A stretch of 64,000 nt of DNA. It comes from Vreelandella piezotolerans (GTDB taxonomy: Bacteria; Pseudomonadota; Gammaproteobacteria; Pseudomonadales; Halomonadaceae). A program made the position numbers and the translations under genes. This document shows, piece by piece, positions 28,716 through 39,715 of this stretch. Location: positions 2,294,001 through 2,358,000 of the forward strand of contig NZ_CP048602.1 in assembly GCF_012427705.1 (NCBI RefSeq). Direction: 5' to 3'. The notes beneath the pieces are model-generated. The model did no database searches, was not told the DNA's origin, and saw nothing but the letters and a program-made list of their open reading frames with translations. Within the stretch, counting starts at the first letter, position 1. Each line of letters opens with the position of its first letter.

Positions 28716-28744
28716 ATTCTACAGCAACCATCTGCTCAAGTTAA
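28716..28744 (-). promoter_or_regulatory. Promoter of rplM-rpsI
   Basis: On the minus strand TTAACT (28739-28744), exactly 17 bases, then TAGAAT (28716-28721). The -10 matches five of six consensus positions. The predicted start is near 28709. Confidence 0.65.
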
Positions 28745-28775
28745 GTGTCCCATGACTTTTTTTACATCCCCCACG

Positions 28776-29957
28776 CTAGGGCTTGTGCGCCAGCGCCAAG
28801 TATTCGCGCGACTGCATTTCCTGCAGCCGAGATAGCGTGCGCTGGAATTCGAAGGTCAGCTTCCCGTCACTATAGAGGGATTCCACCGGCACCTCTGCCG
28901 ACATCAACAGCTTTACGCCACGATCATAAAACTCGTCCACCATATTGATGAAGCGTCGTGCTTGATCGTCTGTCTTGCCGTCCATACGCGGCACGTTGGC
29001 TACCAAAACGGTATGGAACTCGCGGGCTAGTTCGATATAGTCATTTTGGCTACGCGGCCCGTCACACAGCTCAGCAAACTCAAACCACACGACATCCTCA
29101 TGCAAGCGACGCGTTTTAAGCACCCGGTGATTGACCTCCAATGGCGCGTTCTCCTCACCTGACTGACCAGCAATCTCTCGAAAGCTGCGCGCCAGCTCTC
29201 TTTCGGCAGCAGCGTCGAGAGGCGCATGAAAAATTTCAGCACGCTCCAGCGCCCGCAGACGATAATCGATACCCGAGTCGACATTGACCACCTCACAATG
29301 ACGATTCAGCAATTCAATGGCAGGCACGAATCTCGCACGCTGCAATCCATCTTTATACAGCTCGTCGGGAACGATATTCGAGGTCGCCACTAACACCACG
29401 CCACGCTCGAAAAGCGCTTCAAGCAAGTTGGCGAGAATCATGGCGTCGGTGATGTCCTTGACGAAGAACTCATCGAAACAAATGACACGCGCTTCGGCGG
29501 CAAACTTACCCGCAATAAGTGTGAGTGGGTTTTTCTCGCCTTTATAATGGGTCAGCTCATTGTGAACTCGCTGCATGAAGCGATGAAAGTGCGTGCGCAT
29601 CTTTTCAGGAAACGGCAGCGCTTCATAAAAGGTATCGACCAAGTAGGTCTTACCACGCCCCACGCCTCCCCAGAAGTAGAGCCCTTTTACTTGGGGCAAC
29701 GGCGGTTTGGCAGGCGCATGCTTCTTACCCAGCAAACCTGCCATTTTGGCTTTGATTCCTTTGCTGGCCACCACAGCCTTGGGCACCGTCGTTGGCGTCG
29801 CCAACAGCTCATCATAGAGCCGCTGGAGATGCTTGACCGCCTGCTCTTGGGCCGGGTCATACTGAAAATCACTGCGCTGGAGGTCGTCTTGATAGCGCTC
29901 AAGCGGCGTGGGACGACGAGTGTGGCCGGAGGCCTGACGCTCAGATACTGATGGCAT
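28776..29957 (-). CDS. zapE: ZapE, AAA+ ATPase of the Z-ring
   Basis: ZapE is a cytosolic AFG1-type ATPase that associates with FtsZ late in constriction. It has 393 residues from ATG 29957, after GGGAG; the open frame extends to 30074 without family sequence. Seen: TPLERYQDDL near the N-terminus (family TPxxxY start), Walker A GLYFWGGVGRGKTYLVD near 90, Walker B ARVICFDEFFVKDITDAMIL near 155, and VLVATSNIVPDELYKDGLQR near 190. It is divergent from zapG. Its downstream neighbour is rplM, as in other gammaproteobacteria. Confidence 0.95.
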   Translation of the reverse strand: MPSVSERQASGHTRRPTPLERYQDDLQRSDFQYDPAQEQAVKHLQRLYDELLATPTTVPKAVVASKGIKAKMAGLLGKKHAPAKPPLPQVKGLYFWGGVGRGKTYLVDTFYEALPFPEKMRTHFHRFMQRVHNELTHYKGEKNPLTLIAGKFAAEARVICFDEFFVKDITDAMILANLLEALFERGVVLVATSNIVPDELYKDGLQRARFVPAIELLNRHCEVVNVDSGIDYRLRALERAEIFHAPLDAAAERELARSFREIAGQSGEENAPLEVNHRVLKTRRLHEDVVWFEFAELCDGPRSQNDYIELAREFHTVLVANVPRMDGKTDDQARRFINMVDEFYDRGVKLLMSAEVPVESLYSDGKLTFEFQRTLSRLQEMQSREYLALAHKP

Positions 29958-30173
29958 GAAGGTGCTCCCGCAACGCATGGCCCTTACCTTTTTGCAGGCA
30001 CCGCTAGGGGCGCCTAACAAAACGGACTCGACAAAAATGGGAGTGATTATACGTCGCTTGAAGGCTAAGCGCATGAGCGGATTGACCCAACCGACTGAGA
30101 CGCGCCTATAATGGGGCGGTTTTTAAAGTCACGCCCTGTACACAGCGGCGCGCATTACTTAGGGAGAAGGACT

Positions 30174-30611
30174 GTGGAAGCAAGCTCGCCATTTACTTTT
30201 GCACTTATCGGCTTGGCCGTAGGGTTCGTCATCGGCTTGGTATGCTATCGGCTCTTTAGCAAAGGTGCGCGAGACGTCGCTTCACTCAAGCAGACACTGC
30301 TTGAACGTGAACACCAGATCGCCGACTTGAAGAAAAACATGAGCAGCCACCTCACGGGCATACAGCAGCGCCTTGAGAACATTCGCCATGAGGCTGATCA
30401 CCTCGAACAGCACATCGAAGACGAGGCCAAGCAGTGGAAATTACCCAGCGTCAAAACGCCTTCTGAGCCCATTGCGATGCCAGACAGCGACTCAAGCGTT
30501 GCCATGCCAAGAGATTACGCCGCTGGCAAAAACGGTACGCTATCGGAAGATTTCGGCTTGAAAGAGAGCAAAGCAACCGACGTCGACTCTCCTCAGCCGC
30601 CACGCTACTAA
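30174..30611 (+). CDS. zapG: ZapG (YhcB, DUF1043), inner-membrane envelope protein
   Basis: This 145-residue protein links cell-envelope growth and division in E. coli. The start is taken as GTG 30174, three bases after AGAAGG; a longer frame from 30111 lacks a ribosome binding site. Seen: one membrane segment at about 6-25 (FTFALIGLAVGFVIGLVCYRLF), a coiled coil at about 35-90 (LKQTLLEREHQIADLKKNMSSH...), and a disordered acidic tail. It is divergent from zapE and next to the degS-type protease region, as yhcB is in E. coli. Confidence 0.88.
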   Translation: MEASSPFTFALIGLAVGFVIGLVCYRLFSKGARDVASLKQTLLEREHQIADLKKNMSSHLTGIQQRLENIRHEADHLEQHIEDEAKQWKLPSVKTPSEPIAMPDSDSSVAMPRDYAAGKNGTLSEDFGLKESKATDVDSPQPPRY

Positions 30612-30647
30612 CCTATTCATGAGCGCACTTTTGCGTAACTCAGACGC

Positions 30648-30679
30648 GACCAGGGCAACGTGTCAGTATCACCCTGGTC
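30648..30679. repeat. Inverted repeat between convergent zapG and the Nif3-family gene
   Basis: GACCAGGG (30648-30655) pairs with CCCTGGTC (30672-30679) around a 16-base loop. Neither strand has a T-run after it, so it is at best a weak terminator. Confidence 0.4.
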
Positions 30680-30708
30680 TGCACCTGTGCGACAGCTGAA
30701 GCCTTTCG

Positions 30709-31470
30709 CTAGGCGGGGTTATCAATGTCGACGAAGCGATGCTCAACATCGAACTCACTGGCCAGCCACTCGCCGAGCGCCTGCACACCGTAGCGCTCGG
30801 TCGCGTGATGGCCTGCTGCCAAGTAATGAATTCCCATTTCACGCGCTAAATGGGTCGTCCGTTCAGAGACCTCTCCTGAAACGAACACCTGCGCACCGGC
30901 CTCATAGGCTTCCGTAATCATGTCTTGCGCACCACCGGTACACCATGCGACTCGCTCGATTGGCTTCTGACACGGCGCCTCGACCAGCAGCGGCTCGCGG
31001 GCGAGAACACCCGCTACTTGGCGGGCCAACTCGCCAATTGATTGTGGAACCACCAACCGGCCCGACCAGAGCAGCCCCTCTCCCAACTCACCGTCTAGGC
31101 ATCCCTCGACTTTCCAGCCCATTCGCTTGGCCAACTGCGCGTTATTGCCCATCTCTGTATGAGCATCAAGCGGCAAATGGTAAGCCAGCAAGCTGATATC
31201 GTTGGCCAGCAACGTTTTGATCCGACGCTGCTTCATACCGGTGATGGCAACAGGCTCGTTCTTCCAGAAATAGCCATGATGAACGAGCACCATATCGGCC
31301 TGCCATGCGACGGCCTCGTCGAGCAGCGCTTGGCAGGCCGTTACCCCCGACATGACGCGACGCACTTGCTCTCGTCCCTCGATTTGCAGGCCATTGACCG
31401 TGAAATCTTTGAATTGAGCAGAGCGTAACTGGTGGTCACAGGCAGCGACCAGTTGATCACGATGATTCAC
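30709..31470 (-). CDS. Nif3-family dinuclear metal-binding protein (YbgI-like)
   Basis: This 253-residue member of the Nif3/YbgI family is often annotated as GTP cyclohydrolase 1 type 2, though the cellular substrate is unsettled. Seen: FTVNGLQIEG (about 24-33), the metal-binding VLVHHGYFWK near 62, AYHLPLDAHTEMGNNAQLA near 95, SGEVSERTTHLAREMG near 195 and YLAAGHHATERYGVQAL near 215; the paired His residues are the metal ligands. Located beside the DegS/AlgW-type protease, as in Pseudomonas. Confidence 0.93.
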   Translation of the reverse strand: MNHRDQLVAACDHQLRSAQFKDFTVNGLQIEGREQVRRVMSGVTACQALLDEAVAWQADMVLVHHGYFWKNEPVAITGMKQRRIKTLLANDISLLAYHLPLDAHTEMGNNAQLAKRMGWKVEGCLDGELGEGLLWSGRLVVPQSIGELARQVAGVLAREPLLVEAPCQKPIERVAWCTGGAQDMITEAYEAGAQVFVSGEVSERTTHLAREMGIHYLAAGHHATERYGVQALGEWLASEFDVEHRFVDIDNPA

Positions 31471-31610
31471 GTTCCCTCCTTTTCACAATTAAGTACAGCC
31501 CCGTGAGGCGCAGCGTCATTCGGTGTTACCATAGCGCCATTGTAAAACTCGCTTTACGTTATCGCGAACCTCGCGACCGTTTAGACTGCCACACGCTGAG
31601 GAACTTTCGC

Positions 31611-32876
31611 ATGCACCGTTCAGTGCTGCCTTATCTCTGGCCCGTACTTACGGGGCTTCTGCTAGCGGCCGTTATCCTGCTCGCCTTTCCGGAGCAGCTA
31701 CCCAACCCGTTCCGCCACACGCCCCCCGTGTCGGAGGCTCCGCCTGCTAACGTCGAGACTCCGCCCGCATTGGTGCCCACCACTAGCAGTGAATCAAGCG
31801 CGAATCGCCCGGCACCGGATATCAGGCAAGCGGCTCCGCTGACCCGACATCAAGGCCCAGCCAGTTACTCCAATGCCGTCAACCAAGCCGCTCCCGCCGT
31901 GGTGAACATTTACTCTTCACGCATCGTCGAGCGCGACCAGCACCCGCTAATGTCCGACCCGTTCTTCAACCAGTTTTTTAGCGGCGACGACGCCACCACC
32001 CACCAGCGTATGCTGTCGAGCCTCGGATCGGGCGTCATCGTTAGCAATGATGGCTATGTACTGACCAACCATCACGTCATCAACGGCGCCGACCAAATCC
32101 AGGTCGCGCTTCGCGACGGTCGCGAAACCCTGGCAGAGGTCATCGGCACCGATCCAGAGAGCGATTTGGCCGTGCTGCGGATCGGTCTAGAAGACTTGCC
32201 GGTCATCGAGCTTGCTGACTCGGAGGAGGTCGCCGTCGGCGATGTGGCGCTGGCCATTGGCAACCCCTTTGGCGTGGGGCAGACCGTCACCATGGGCATC
32301 ATCAGCGCCACTGGACGAAGCCATTTGGGCCTGAACGCTTACGAAGACTTCATTCAGACCGATGCAGCCATTAACCCCGGTAATTCGGGCGGGGCACTGG
32401 TCAATCCAGAGGGCGCTCTGGTGGGTATCAATACCGCCATTTTCTCTCGCTCCGGGGGCTCTCAGGGAATTGGTTTTGCGATTCCCGCCAACCTCGCACA
32501 CAGCATATTGGATGAGTTGGTGACGCGCGGAAGAGTCATTCGGGGATGGCTGGGCATCGAGGCCCAAGCGCTTTCGCGCGAGCTGGCCGCGTCGTTTGGG
32601 TTGCGTACGCCCCAGGGCGTCATCGTCGCAGGCGTGGTGAGTGGCGGACCTGCCGCCCAGGCAGGCTTACAGCCAGGCGACGTACTGCTCTCCATCGATG
32701 GACAGGTCATTCTGGATGCTAGGGCGACCATGAGCGATATCGCGTCGATCCCACCAGGGACGTCGCTGCCGCTGACGATCGTACGCGGCGGCGAACGCAT
32801 GGAAATGACCGTTGAGGTAGGCGAGCGTCCCGTGCCGACCAATGCCACATCGGCCGACCGGCAGAGCGGCTCCTAG
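31611..32876 (+). CDS. degS: DegS/AlgW-type periplasmic serine protease
   Basis: This is a membrane-anchored trypsin-like HtrA protease with a single PDZ domain. In the family it senses misfolded outer-membrane proteins and cuts the anti-sigma factor (RseA or MucA). It has 421 residues from ATG 31611, after GAGGAA; the frame extends to 31503 without support. Seen: one membrane segment at about 8-26, a Pro-rich linker, the catalytic triad His155 (TNHHV), Asp185 (DPESDLAVLRI) and Ser259 (GNSGG), and one PDZ domain at about 285-390. A single PDZ favours DegS/AlgW over DegP/DegQ. Named algW in Pseudomonas. Confidence 0.92.
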   Translation: MHRSVLPYLWPVLTGLLLAAVILLAFPEQLPNPFRHTPPVSEAPPANVETPPALVPTTSSESSANRPAPDIRQAAPLTRHQGPASYSNAVNQAAPAVVNIYSSRIVERDQHPLMSDPFFNQFFSGDDATTHQRMLSSLGSGVIVSNDGYVLTNHHVINGADQIQVALRDGRETLAEVIGTDPESDLAVLRIGLEDLPVIELADSEEVAVGDVALAIGNPFGVGQTVTMGIISATGRSHLGLNAYEDFIQTDAAINPGNSGGALVNPEGALVGINTAIFSRSGGSQGIGFAIPANLAHSILDELVTRGRVIRGWLGIEAQALSRELAASFGLRTPQGVIVAGVVSGGPAAQAGLQPGDVLLSIDGQVILDARATMSDIASIPPGTSLPLTIVRGGERMEMTVEVGERPVPTNATSADRQSGS

Positions 32877-32900
32877 CACCGCCCTGCCCGACCGAACTGC

Positions 32901-34220
32901 TCATCGATTGCGAATGCGATACTCCGCTGAACGGGCATGAGCCGTAAGGTATTCGCCACGCGCCAGTACGGAGGCCACCTTACCCAGCTCGGATGCCCCT
33001 TCAGGTGAGCAATGGATGATCGAGGAGCGCTTCTGAAAGTCGTACACGCCTAGCGGGGAGGAGAACCGCGCAGTTCCCGACGTCGGCAGAACGTGGTTCG
33101 GGCCTGCACAGTAGTCGCCCAACGCTTCTGACGTGTGTCGCCCCATGAAGATCGCCCCTGCATGGCGAATATCATCCAGCCATGCGCCGGGCTCGGCCAC
33201 TGACAGCTCGAGATGCTCTGGCGCAATACGATTGATCATCTCGACGGCTTCTGCCTGATCGCGACACAGAATCAATGCACCGCGGCGATTCAGCGACGCG
33301 CGTGCAATTGGCTCCCGCTCTAGCGTCGGCAGCAATCGTTCGATGGAACTCGCCACAGCATCCAAATGCTCGGCGTCCCAGCTCACGAGAATGGCTTGCG
33401 CATCTTCATCATGCTCTGCCTGAGAAAAGAGATCCATGGCGATCCAATCCGGGTCGGTTTTCCCGTCCGACACCACCATGATTTCCGAAGGCCCCGCAAT
33501 CATATCGATACCGACCTGCCCAAATACGGCCCGTTTAGCCGTGGCGACGTAGATGTTACCCGGCCCCACGATCTTATCGACACGTGGAACGCTTTGTGTC
33601 CCGTAAGCCAGCGCGGCGACGGCTTGAGCGCCGCCAATGGTGAACACGTAGTCCACGCCCGCCAGATGCGCTGCCGCTAATACTAGATCATTCAACACGC
33701 CATCGGGCGTAGGTACCACCATGACGATTTCACGCACGCCCGCCACGTGGGCAGGGATGGCATTCATCAATACGGAGGACGGATAGGCAGCCTTCCCACC
33801 CGGCACATAAATACCGGCCCGATCGAGCGGCGTGACTTTCTGGCCGAGCACCGTCCCGTCAGCCTCTTCGTATTGCCAGGAGGTCGGTTTTTGCCGCTCG
33901 TGGTAGCGCTTGATGCGCTCGGCGGCAATCGCTAGCGCATCCCGTTGCTCGGCAGGCAATCCGTCATACGCTTTTTTTAACTGGTCAGGCGTGAGGCATA
34001 GCTGCTCCATGGCGTCGACGGACAAACGGTCAAAACGATTCGTTGCCTCGATGACCGCCTGATCGCCACGCTGTTTGACGTCTGCCAAGATTTCCTCAAC
34101 ACGAGCCTGCACCGCTTTATCAGACACGCCCTCCCAATCCAACAGCGCATCTAGGCGCTGATGAAAAGCCGCATCACGGGTCGATAGGCGGGCAATGGTG
34201 GCTGTGGTTGTATCGCTCAT
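32901..34220 (-). CDS. hisD: Histidinol dehydrogenase (HisD)
   Basis: HisD is the zinc enzyme catalysing the last two steps of histidine synthesis (histidinol to histidine with two NAD+). It has 439 residues from ATG 34220, after AGAGG; an upstream ATG (34241) would overlap hisG. Seen: [16 protein letters not shown] near 120, [30 protein letters not shown] near 235 with the zinc-binding Gln and His, [36 protein letters not shown] near 355. It lies 13 bases downstream of hisG. hisC, which follows hisD in Pseudomonas, is not here. Confidence 0.97.
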   Translation of the reverse strand: MSDTTTATIARLSTRDAAFHQRLDALLDWEGVSDKAVQARVEEILADVKQRGDQAVIEATNRFDRLSVDAMEQLCLTPDQLKKAYDGLPAEQRDALAIAAERIKRYHERQKPTSWQYEEADGTVLGQKVTPLDRAGIYVPGGKAAYPSSVLMNAIPAHVAGVREIVMVVPTPDGVLNDLVLAAAHLAGVDYVFTIGGAQAVAALAYGTQSVPRVDKIVGPGNIYVATAKRAVFGQVGIDMIAGPSEIMVVSDGKTDPDWIAMDLFSQAEHDEDAQAILVSWDAEHLDAVASSIERLLPTLEREPIARASLNRRGALILCRDQAEAVEMINRIAPEHLELSVAEPGAWLDDIRHAGAIFMGRHTSEALGDYCAGPNHVLPTSGTARFSSPLGVYDFQKRSSIIHCSPEGASELGKVASVLARGEYLTAHARSAEYRIRNR

Positions 34221-34233
34221 GATGAACCTCTTG

Positions 34234-34887
34234 TCATTCAATAGGCTGCGCCTGACGCGATTTTACGGCGCTTTCCAGACGCGCTAGCAGCGGCTTGATA
34301 CGGTCGTGCTTCATGGTCATAGCGGCTTTGTTGACCACCAAACGCGTGCTGATGTGGGCAATGAGCTCGCGCGGCTCCATACCATTGGCGCGCAGCGTGT
34401 TACCGGTATCGACGATATCGACGATCTCATCGGCCAAATTCATCAGCGGTGCGAGCTCCATGGCACCATAAAGCTTGATGACTTCTGCTTGGATACCCTG
34501 CTCTGCGTAGTAGCGACGTGCCACGTTGACGAATTTGGTCGCTACTCGGCGTCGCGCTTTGGCGGGCGGCTGCCCCGTCACGCCTGCCGTCATCAGCTTG
34601 CACCGCGCAATATCCAGGTCGAGCGGCTCGTAAAGACCTTCCGCGCCGTGCTCCAGCAGCACGTCTTTACCGGCGATACCTACATCCGCCGCGCCTAGCT
34701 GCACGTAGGTTGGCACGTCAGTGGCACGAATAATCACCAGTTTGACGTCCGGCAAGTTGGTATCGAACAAAAGCTTGCGGCTTTTACTCAGATCCTCGGC
34801 AGGTGTAATGCCCGCATCTGCCAGTAGCGGAAGGGTTTCTTCCAAGATACGCCCTTTCGAAAGGGCCAAAATCAGTTGCTTACTCAT
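34234..34887 (-). CDS. hisG: ATP phosphoribosyltransferase, short form (HisGS)
   Basis: HisG performs the first step of histidine synthesis, joining ATP and PRPP. It has 217 residues from ATG 34887; the frame continues into murA without family sequence. Seen: [18 protein letters not shown] (about 4-21), [13 protein letters not shown] near 67 and [17 protein letters not shown] near 150 (PRPP loop). The C-terminal regulatory domain of long-form HisG is missing, so the enzyme should need HisZ, which must be encoded elsewhere. It lies 28 bases after murA. Confidence 0.96.
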   Translation of the reverse strand: MSKQLILALSKGRILEETLPLLADAGITPAEDLSKSRKLLFDTNLPDVKLVIIRATDVPTYVQLGAADVGIAGKDVLLEHGAEGLYEPLDLDIARCKLMTAGVTGQPPAKARRRVATKFVNVARRYYAEQGIQAEVIKLYGAMELAPLMNLADEIVDIVDTGNTLRANGMEPRELIAHISTRLVVNKAAMTMKHDRIKPLLARLESAVKSRQAQPIE

Positions 34888-34915
34888 GGTCAAAGGCCAG
34901 TGTTGTCCGCGTGGC

Positions 34916-36441
<1,526 letters not shown>

Positions 36442-36540
36442 GAGACAGGAAACTCCTTTGGGGTCGTTGAAATAGTGAGTAATGGGCGAACATGATAAAG
36501 AAAAGCGGCTCACTTGGCGATGCCGAGCCGTGCCCACCAT

Positions 36541-36566
36541 AAAGAGAGCAGCCCGGGGGCTGCTCT
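36541..36566 (-). terminator. Probable terminator of the mla operon
   Basis: A 9-base stem, AGAGCAGCC / GGCTGCTCT (36545-36553 and 36558-36566), with a 4-base loop is followed on the minus strand by CTTTA. The T-run is short, so leaky termination before ibaG-murA is likely. Confidence 0.5.
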
Positions 36567-36571
36567 AGAGA

Positions 36572-36910
36572 TCACGCGATGTCTGCAAAAACGTCTTGTG
36601 AAACCAAGGTATCGAGTTCTGCCAAAGACGCCAAACGCTGCAGCGGCGGCGACAGCACGATGGATCGCACCTTGACCTGGAGCGCCTGGCAGGCACGTAG
36701 CCACTCAAACAGCACGCTCAGCGCTGCGCTGCTCGCTTTATTGATTTTCGCAAAATCCAGACAGACCTCAGAATGATCGGACTGACGCAGCCACTGAACG
36801 CCGCGAGCGGCCACGTCGGCGGCGACACTCATGGTCAAGTCGCCTGCGACCATCAGCGAATCGCCCTGTGCTGACAGCGTCACCTCTGAGCGAGAGAGGA
36901 GCGATGTCAC
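36572..36910 (-). CDS. mlaB: MlaB, STAS-domain subunit of the phospholipid transporter
   Basis: MlaB is the cytosolic STAS protein that binds MlaF and stabilises and activates the MlaFEDB complex. It has 112 residues. Seen: a single STAS domain, with VAGDLTMSVAADVAARGVQWL (about 21-41) and VCLDFAKINKASSAALSVLFEWLRACQ (about 48-74); the conserved Thr of MlaB corresponds to the KINKASSAALS stretch, where Ser is seen. ATGA overlaps the end of mlaC. Confidence 0.93.
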   Translation of the reverse strand: MTSLLSRSEVTLSAQGDSLMVAGDLTMSVAADVAARGVQWLRQSDHSEVCLDFAKINKASSAALSVLFEWLRACQALQVKVRSIVLSPPLQRLASLAELDTLVSQDVFADIA

Positions 36911-37566
36911 GCATCGCCTCCCTGCTCCAGCTCATCGACACCGATTTCAGGCGCCCAACCACGTATGACTGCATCGTAATCGCGGTTATTGTCACGCATG
37001 GCTTGATCGAACTGATTACGGAAAGTCAGCCCCAGGTTGATGCCGTTGACGATGACGTTCACTACACGCCACTCACCATCCGACAGACGAAGGCTATAGC
37101 TCACTGGGTAGACCTGACCATTGTTTGCCACGACTTCCATATCCACGCTGGCCTGGTCTTCGTAGCGCTGGCCGCGCTGCTGGTTCAGCACACGTAGCTC
37201 GTTGTAATCAAACGTCACCAACCCACGCGTGTAAGTATCGATCAGCGTTTGGCGGAACACGTCGGCAAACCGGCTCCGCTGCTCGGGCGTTGCATTGCGG
37301 AAATAGCTACCCATGACGCTAGCGCCGATGTAACGAAAATCCGCCACGTCATCGAGGCTCTCGTCGACCAATGCTTTTAGCTCATCGAGGTTATCGGCAT
37401 AGTACGCTTTCTTACCATCGAGTTGGCTCATAAAGGATTCGACATTGTCACGAACCACTTCTTCGGGGGACTGCGTTTGCGCTTGCGCCATTAGCGGCGC
37501 CAGCATCAGCACAGCAGCCAACGCGAAGCGCTGAATAAAAGCAGAATAAAGGTTGAACATCTTCAT
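36907..37566 (-). CDS. mlaC: MlaC, periplasmic phospholipid shuttle
   Basis: MlaC carries phospholipid between MlaA–OmpC at the outer membrane and MlaFEDB at the inner membrane. It has 219 residues. Seen: a signal peptide (about 1-29, ending MAQAQ), then the MlaC/Ttg2 domain to about 200 (FRYIGASVMGSYFRNATPEQRSRFADVFRQTLIDTYTRGL). A C-terminal tail rich in Asp and Arg follows. Four-base overlap with mlaB. Confidence 0.96.
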   Translation of the reverse strand: MKMFNLYSAFIQRFALAAVLMLAPLMAQAQTQSPEEVVRDNVESFMSQLDGKKAYYADNLDELKALVDESLDDVADFRYIGASVMGSYFRNATPEQRSRFADVFRQTLIDTYTRGLVTFDYNELRVLNQQRGQRYEDQASVDMEVVANNGQVYPVSYSLRLSDGEWRVVNVIVNGINLGLTFRNQFDQAMRDNNRDYDAVIRGWAPEIGVDELEQGGDA

Positions 37567-37609
37567 GACCTCTTGCAGGAAAAAACCGATGGCAATGAGT
37601 GACTGACCA

Positions 37610-38077
37610 TCATCCGTTGCTGACCATATTGGATACGAATTGCTGAATAAGTTCTTCCAACACTAGAGCGGACTGTGTGTCGCGAATCACGTCGCCCTCT
37701 TCCAACACCTCTGGCGCTCCGCCAACACTCAACCCAATGTACTGTTCACCCAGTAAGCCAGCCGTCAAGATGGCAGCCGTGGTGTCTTGAGACAGCTGCC
37801 CTTCGAGCGCACTATCCAGCGTCATCGTTACACGGGCGTCGTACCACTGGGTATCGAGTTCGATGGCCTCTACTCGGCCTACGGTCACACCCGCCATAGT
37901 GACCCGAGCACGCGGCTTCAACCCGCCGATGTTGGCAAAATTGGCCTCAAGGCGGAACGTATCGGAGGGAGCCGACAGCGTTAAGCCGCTGACCCGCAAG
38001 CCGAGAAATACCAGCCCGACGATGCCAGCCAACATAAATAGGCCAACACCGAACTCCATGGTTTTGCTGCGTTTCAT
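37610..38077 (-). CDS. mlaD: MlaD, MCE-domain membrane-anchored subunit
   Basis: MlaD forms the hexameric periplasmic ring of the inner-membrane phospholipid transporter. It has 155 residues. Seen: one N-terminal membrane segment (about 8-28, GVGLFMLAGIVGLVFLGLRVSG), a single MCE domain (about 40-115, with FANIGGLKPRARVTMAGVTVGRVEAIELD), and a C-terminal helix (SALVLEELIQQFVSNM) that lines the central pore. It lies 15 bases after mlaE. Confidence 0.96.
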   Translation of the reverse strand: MKRSKTMEFGVGLFMLAGIVGLVFLGLRVSGLTLSAPSDTFRLEANFANIGGLKPRARVTMAGVTVGRVEAIELDTQWYDARVTMTLDSALEGQLSQDTTAAILTAGLLGEQYIGLSVGGAPEVLEEGDVIRDTQSALVLEELIQQFVSNMVSNG

Positions 38078-38092
38078 GACATTACTCCACCC

Positions 38093-38893
38093 TTAAAGAC
38101 CGCCGAACATCACGGCAGTTAAAACGAAATCCAATCCAAGCACGGCCAGCGAGGAATATACCACCGTGCGGGTGGTGGCTCGGGAGATCCCTTCGGAAGT
38201 CGGCACGAGGTCATAGCCTTGAAACACGGCGATCCAGGTTACGACGAGGGCAAACACCACGCTTTTGATCATACCGTTACCAACATCGTCGAGAAACGAC
38301 ACGCTGGCCTGCATGTTGCTCCAGTACGAGCCCTCGAACACGCCCAGCCACTCGACACCGACCAAGTAGCCGCCCCAAATGCCCACGACACTGAAGCCCA
38401 CGGTCAACATCGGTAACGCCACGAAACCCGCCCACAGCCTAGGCGCCACCACACGCCGCAGCGGGTCGACGCCAATCATCTCCATACTAGTGAGCTGCTC
38501 GGTGGCTTTCATCAGTCCGATTTCGGCGGTCAAAGCAGACCCGGCTCGCCCCGCAAACAGCAGCGCAGCCACCACAGGGGCAAGCTCACGCAGCAGTGAG
38601 AGCGCCACCATTTGGCCCAGCGCCTGTTCGGCACCAAAATCCACCAAAATGGTATATCCCTGTAGCGCCAGCACCATGCCAATGAACAGCCCCGACACGA
38701 GGACGATGGCCAGCGACAGCACTCCGACGAAGTGCATTTGGCGCATCCAAAGCGACCACCCTTCCCGTGACGGCACGCCTATCGCCGACTGCGCTAGAAA
38801 CACCGTCGCGCGCCCCAGCGCCTCGACGACATCGCAGCTTTTTCGCCCCAGACGGGCCACGCGCGACGCATATTGTGTCAATTTGCCCTGCAT
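38093..38893 (-). CDS. mlaE: MlaE, permease of the phospholipid transporter
   Basis: This is the integral membrane subunit of MlaFEDB. It has 266 residues with five or so hydrophobic segments. Seen: the family signature [53 protein letters not shown] (about 97-150), and [23 protein letters not shown] at the C-terminus. It directly abuts mlaF with no spacer. Confidence 0.97.
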   Translation of the reverse strand: MQGKLTQYASRVARLGRKSCDVVEALGRATVFLAQSAIGVPSREGWSLWMRQMHFVGVLSLAIVLVSGLFIGMVLALQGYTILVDFGAEQALGQMVALSLLRELAPVVAALLFAGRAGSALTAEIGLMKATEQLTSMEMIGVDPLRRVVAPRLWAGFVALPMLTVGFSVVGIWGGYLVGVEWLGVFEGSYWSNMQASVSFLDDVGNGMIKSVVFALVVTWIAVFQGYDLVPTSEGISRATTRTVVYSSLAVLGLDFVLTAVMFGGL

Positions 38894-39715
38894 CTACCCT
38901 GCCTTTGTGACTGAATCGTGACCGAAGATATCCCGGTGAAGTGGGTCTGCGGGATAGTGAAACGGCACGGGACCGTCTGGCTTGCCGTGCATGAATTGGT
39001 TGACGCGAGGATCCTGGTTCGTTTCCAGCGTGCTGGGGGTCCCGTGAGCAACGACTTGACCATCGGCGATCAAGTAGAGGTAATCCGCGATGCTCAGCGT
39101 CTCTTTGATGTCATGCGACACTACCACCGAGGTGAGTGACAGCGCCTGATTGAGCCGTTTGATCAGTTGCACCAGCACGCCCATGGAAATAGGGTCCTGG
39201 CCGACGAATGGCTCGTCGTAGAGTATTAGCTCAGGGTCGAGTGCCACGGCACGCGCCAACGCCACCCGACGCGCCATCCCACCGGACAGCTCGGCGGGCG
39301 TTAGGTGCTTCGCGCCGCGCAGCCCTACCGCCTGAAGCTTCAATAGCACCAGATCGCGAATCATTGCGTCCGGCAGGTCCGTATGAACGCGCAGCGGAAA
39401 CGCAACGTTTTCAAAAACGTCCAAATCCGAAAACAGGGCACCGCTTTGAAACAGCATGCCCATGCGTTTGCGCAGCGCGAATAGCGCTTTACGTGAGAGC
39501 CGATGCACGTCCTGCCCATCGATGAGGATACGTCCACGGTCGGGTGTGAGCTGGCCACCGATGAGCTTCAACAACGTCGTCTTACCGGTACCGCTTGGCC
39601 CCATGATGGCCGTCACTTGCCCGCGAGGTATGGTCATGCTGACACCGCGAAAAATTTCGCTCTCACCACGGGAAAAGTAGATGTCTTCGACCTGTATGAA
39701 GGATACATCCGTCAT
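38894..39715 (-). CDS. mlaF: MlaF, ATPase of the phospholipid transporter
   Basis: MlaF is the ABC ATPase that powers MlaFEDB-mediated phospholipid movement and outer-membrane asymmetry. It has 273 residues. Seen: Walker A MGPSGTGKTTLLKLIGG (about 38-54), Q-loop LFQSGALFSDLDVFENV, signature LSGGMARRVALARAVALDPELILYDEPFVGQDP (about 144-176), and H-loop VVSHDIKETLSIADY. It leads the operon after GAGGAAGG. Confidence 0.97.
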   Translation of the reverse strand: MTDVSFIQVEDIYFSRGESEIFRGVSMTIPRGQVTAIMGPSGTGKTTLLKLIGGQLTPDRGRILIDGQDVHRLSRKALFALRKRMGMLFQSGALFSDLDVFENVAFPLRVHTDLPDAMIRDLVLLKLQAVGLRGAKHLTPAELSGGMARRVALARAVALDPELILYDEPFVGQDPISMGVLVQLIKRLNQALSLTSVVVSHDIKETLSIADYLYLIADGQVVAHGTPSTLETNQDPRVNQFMHGKPDGPVPFHYPADPLHRDIFGHDSVTKAG

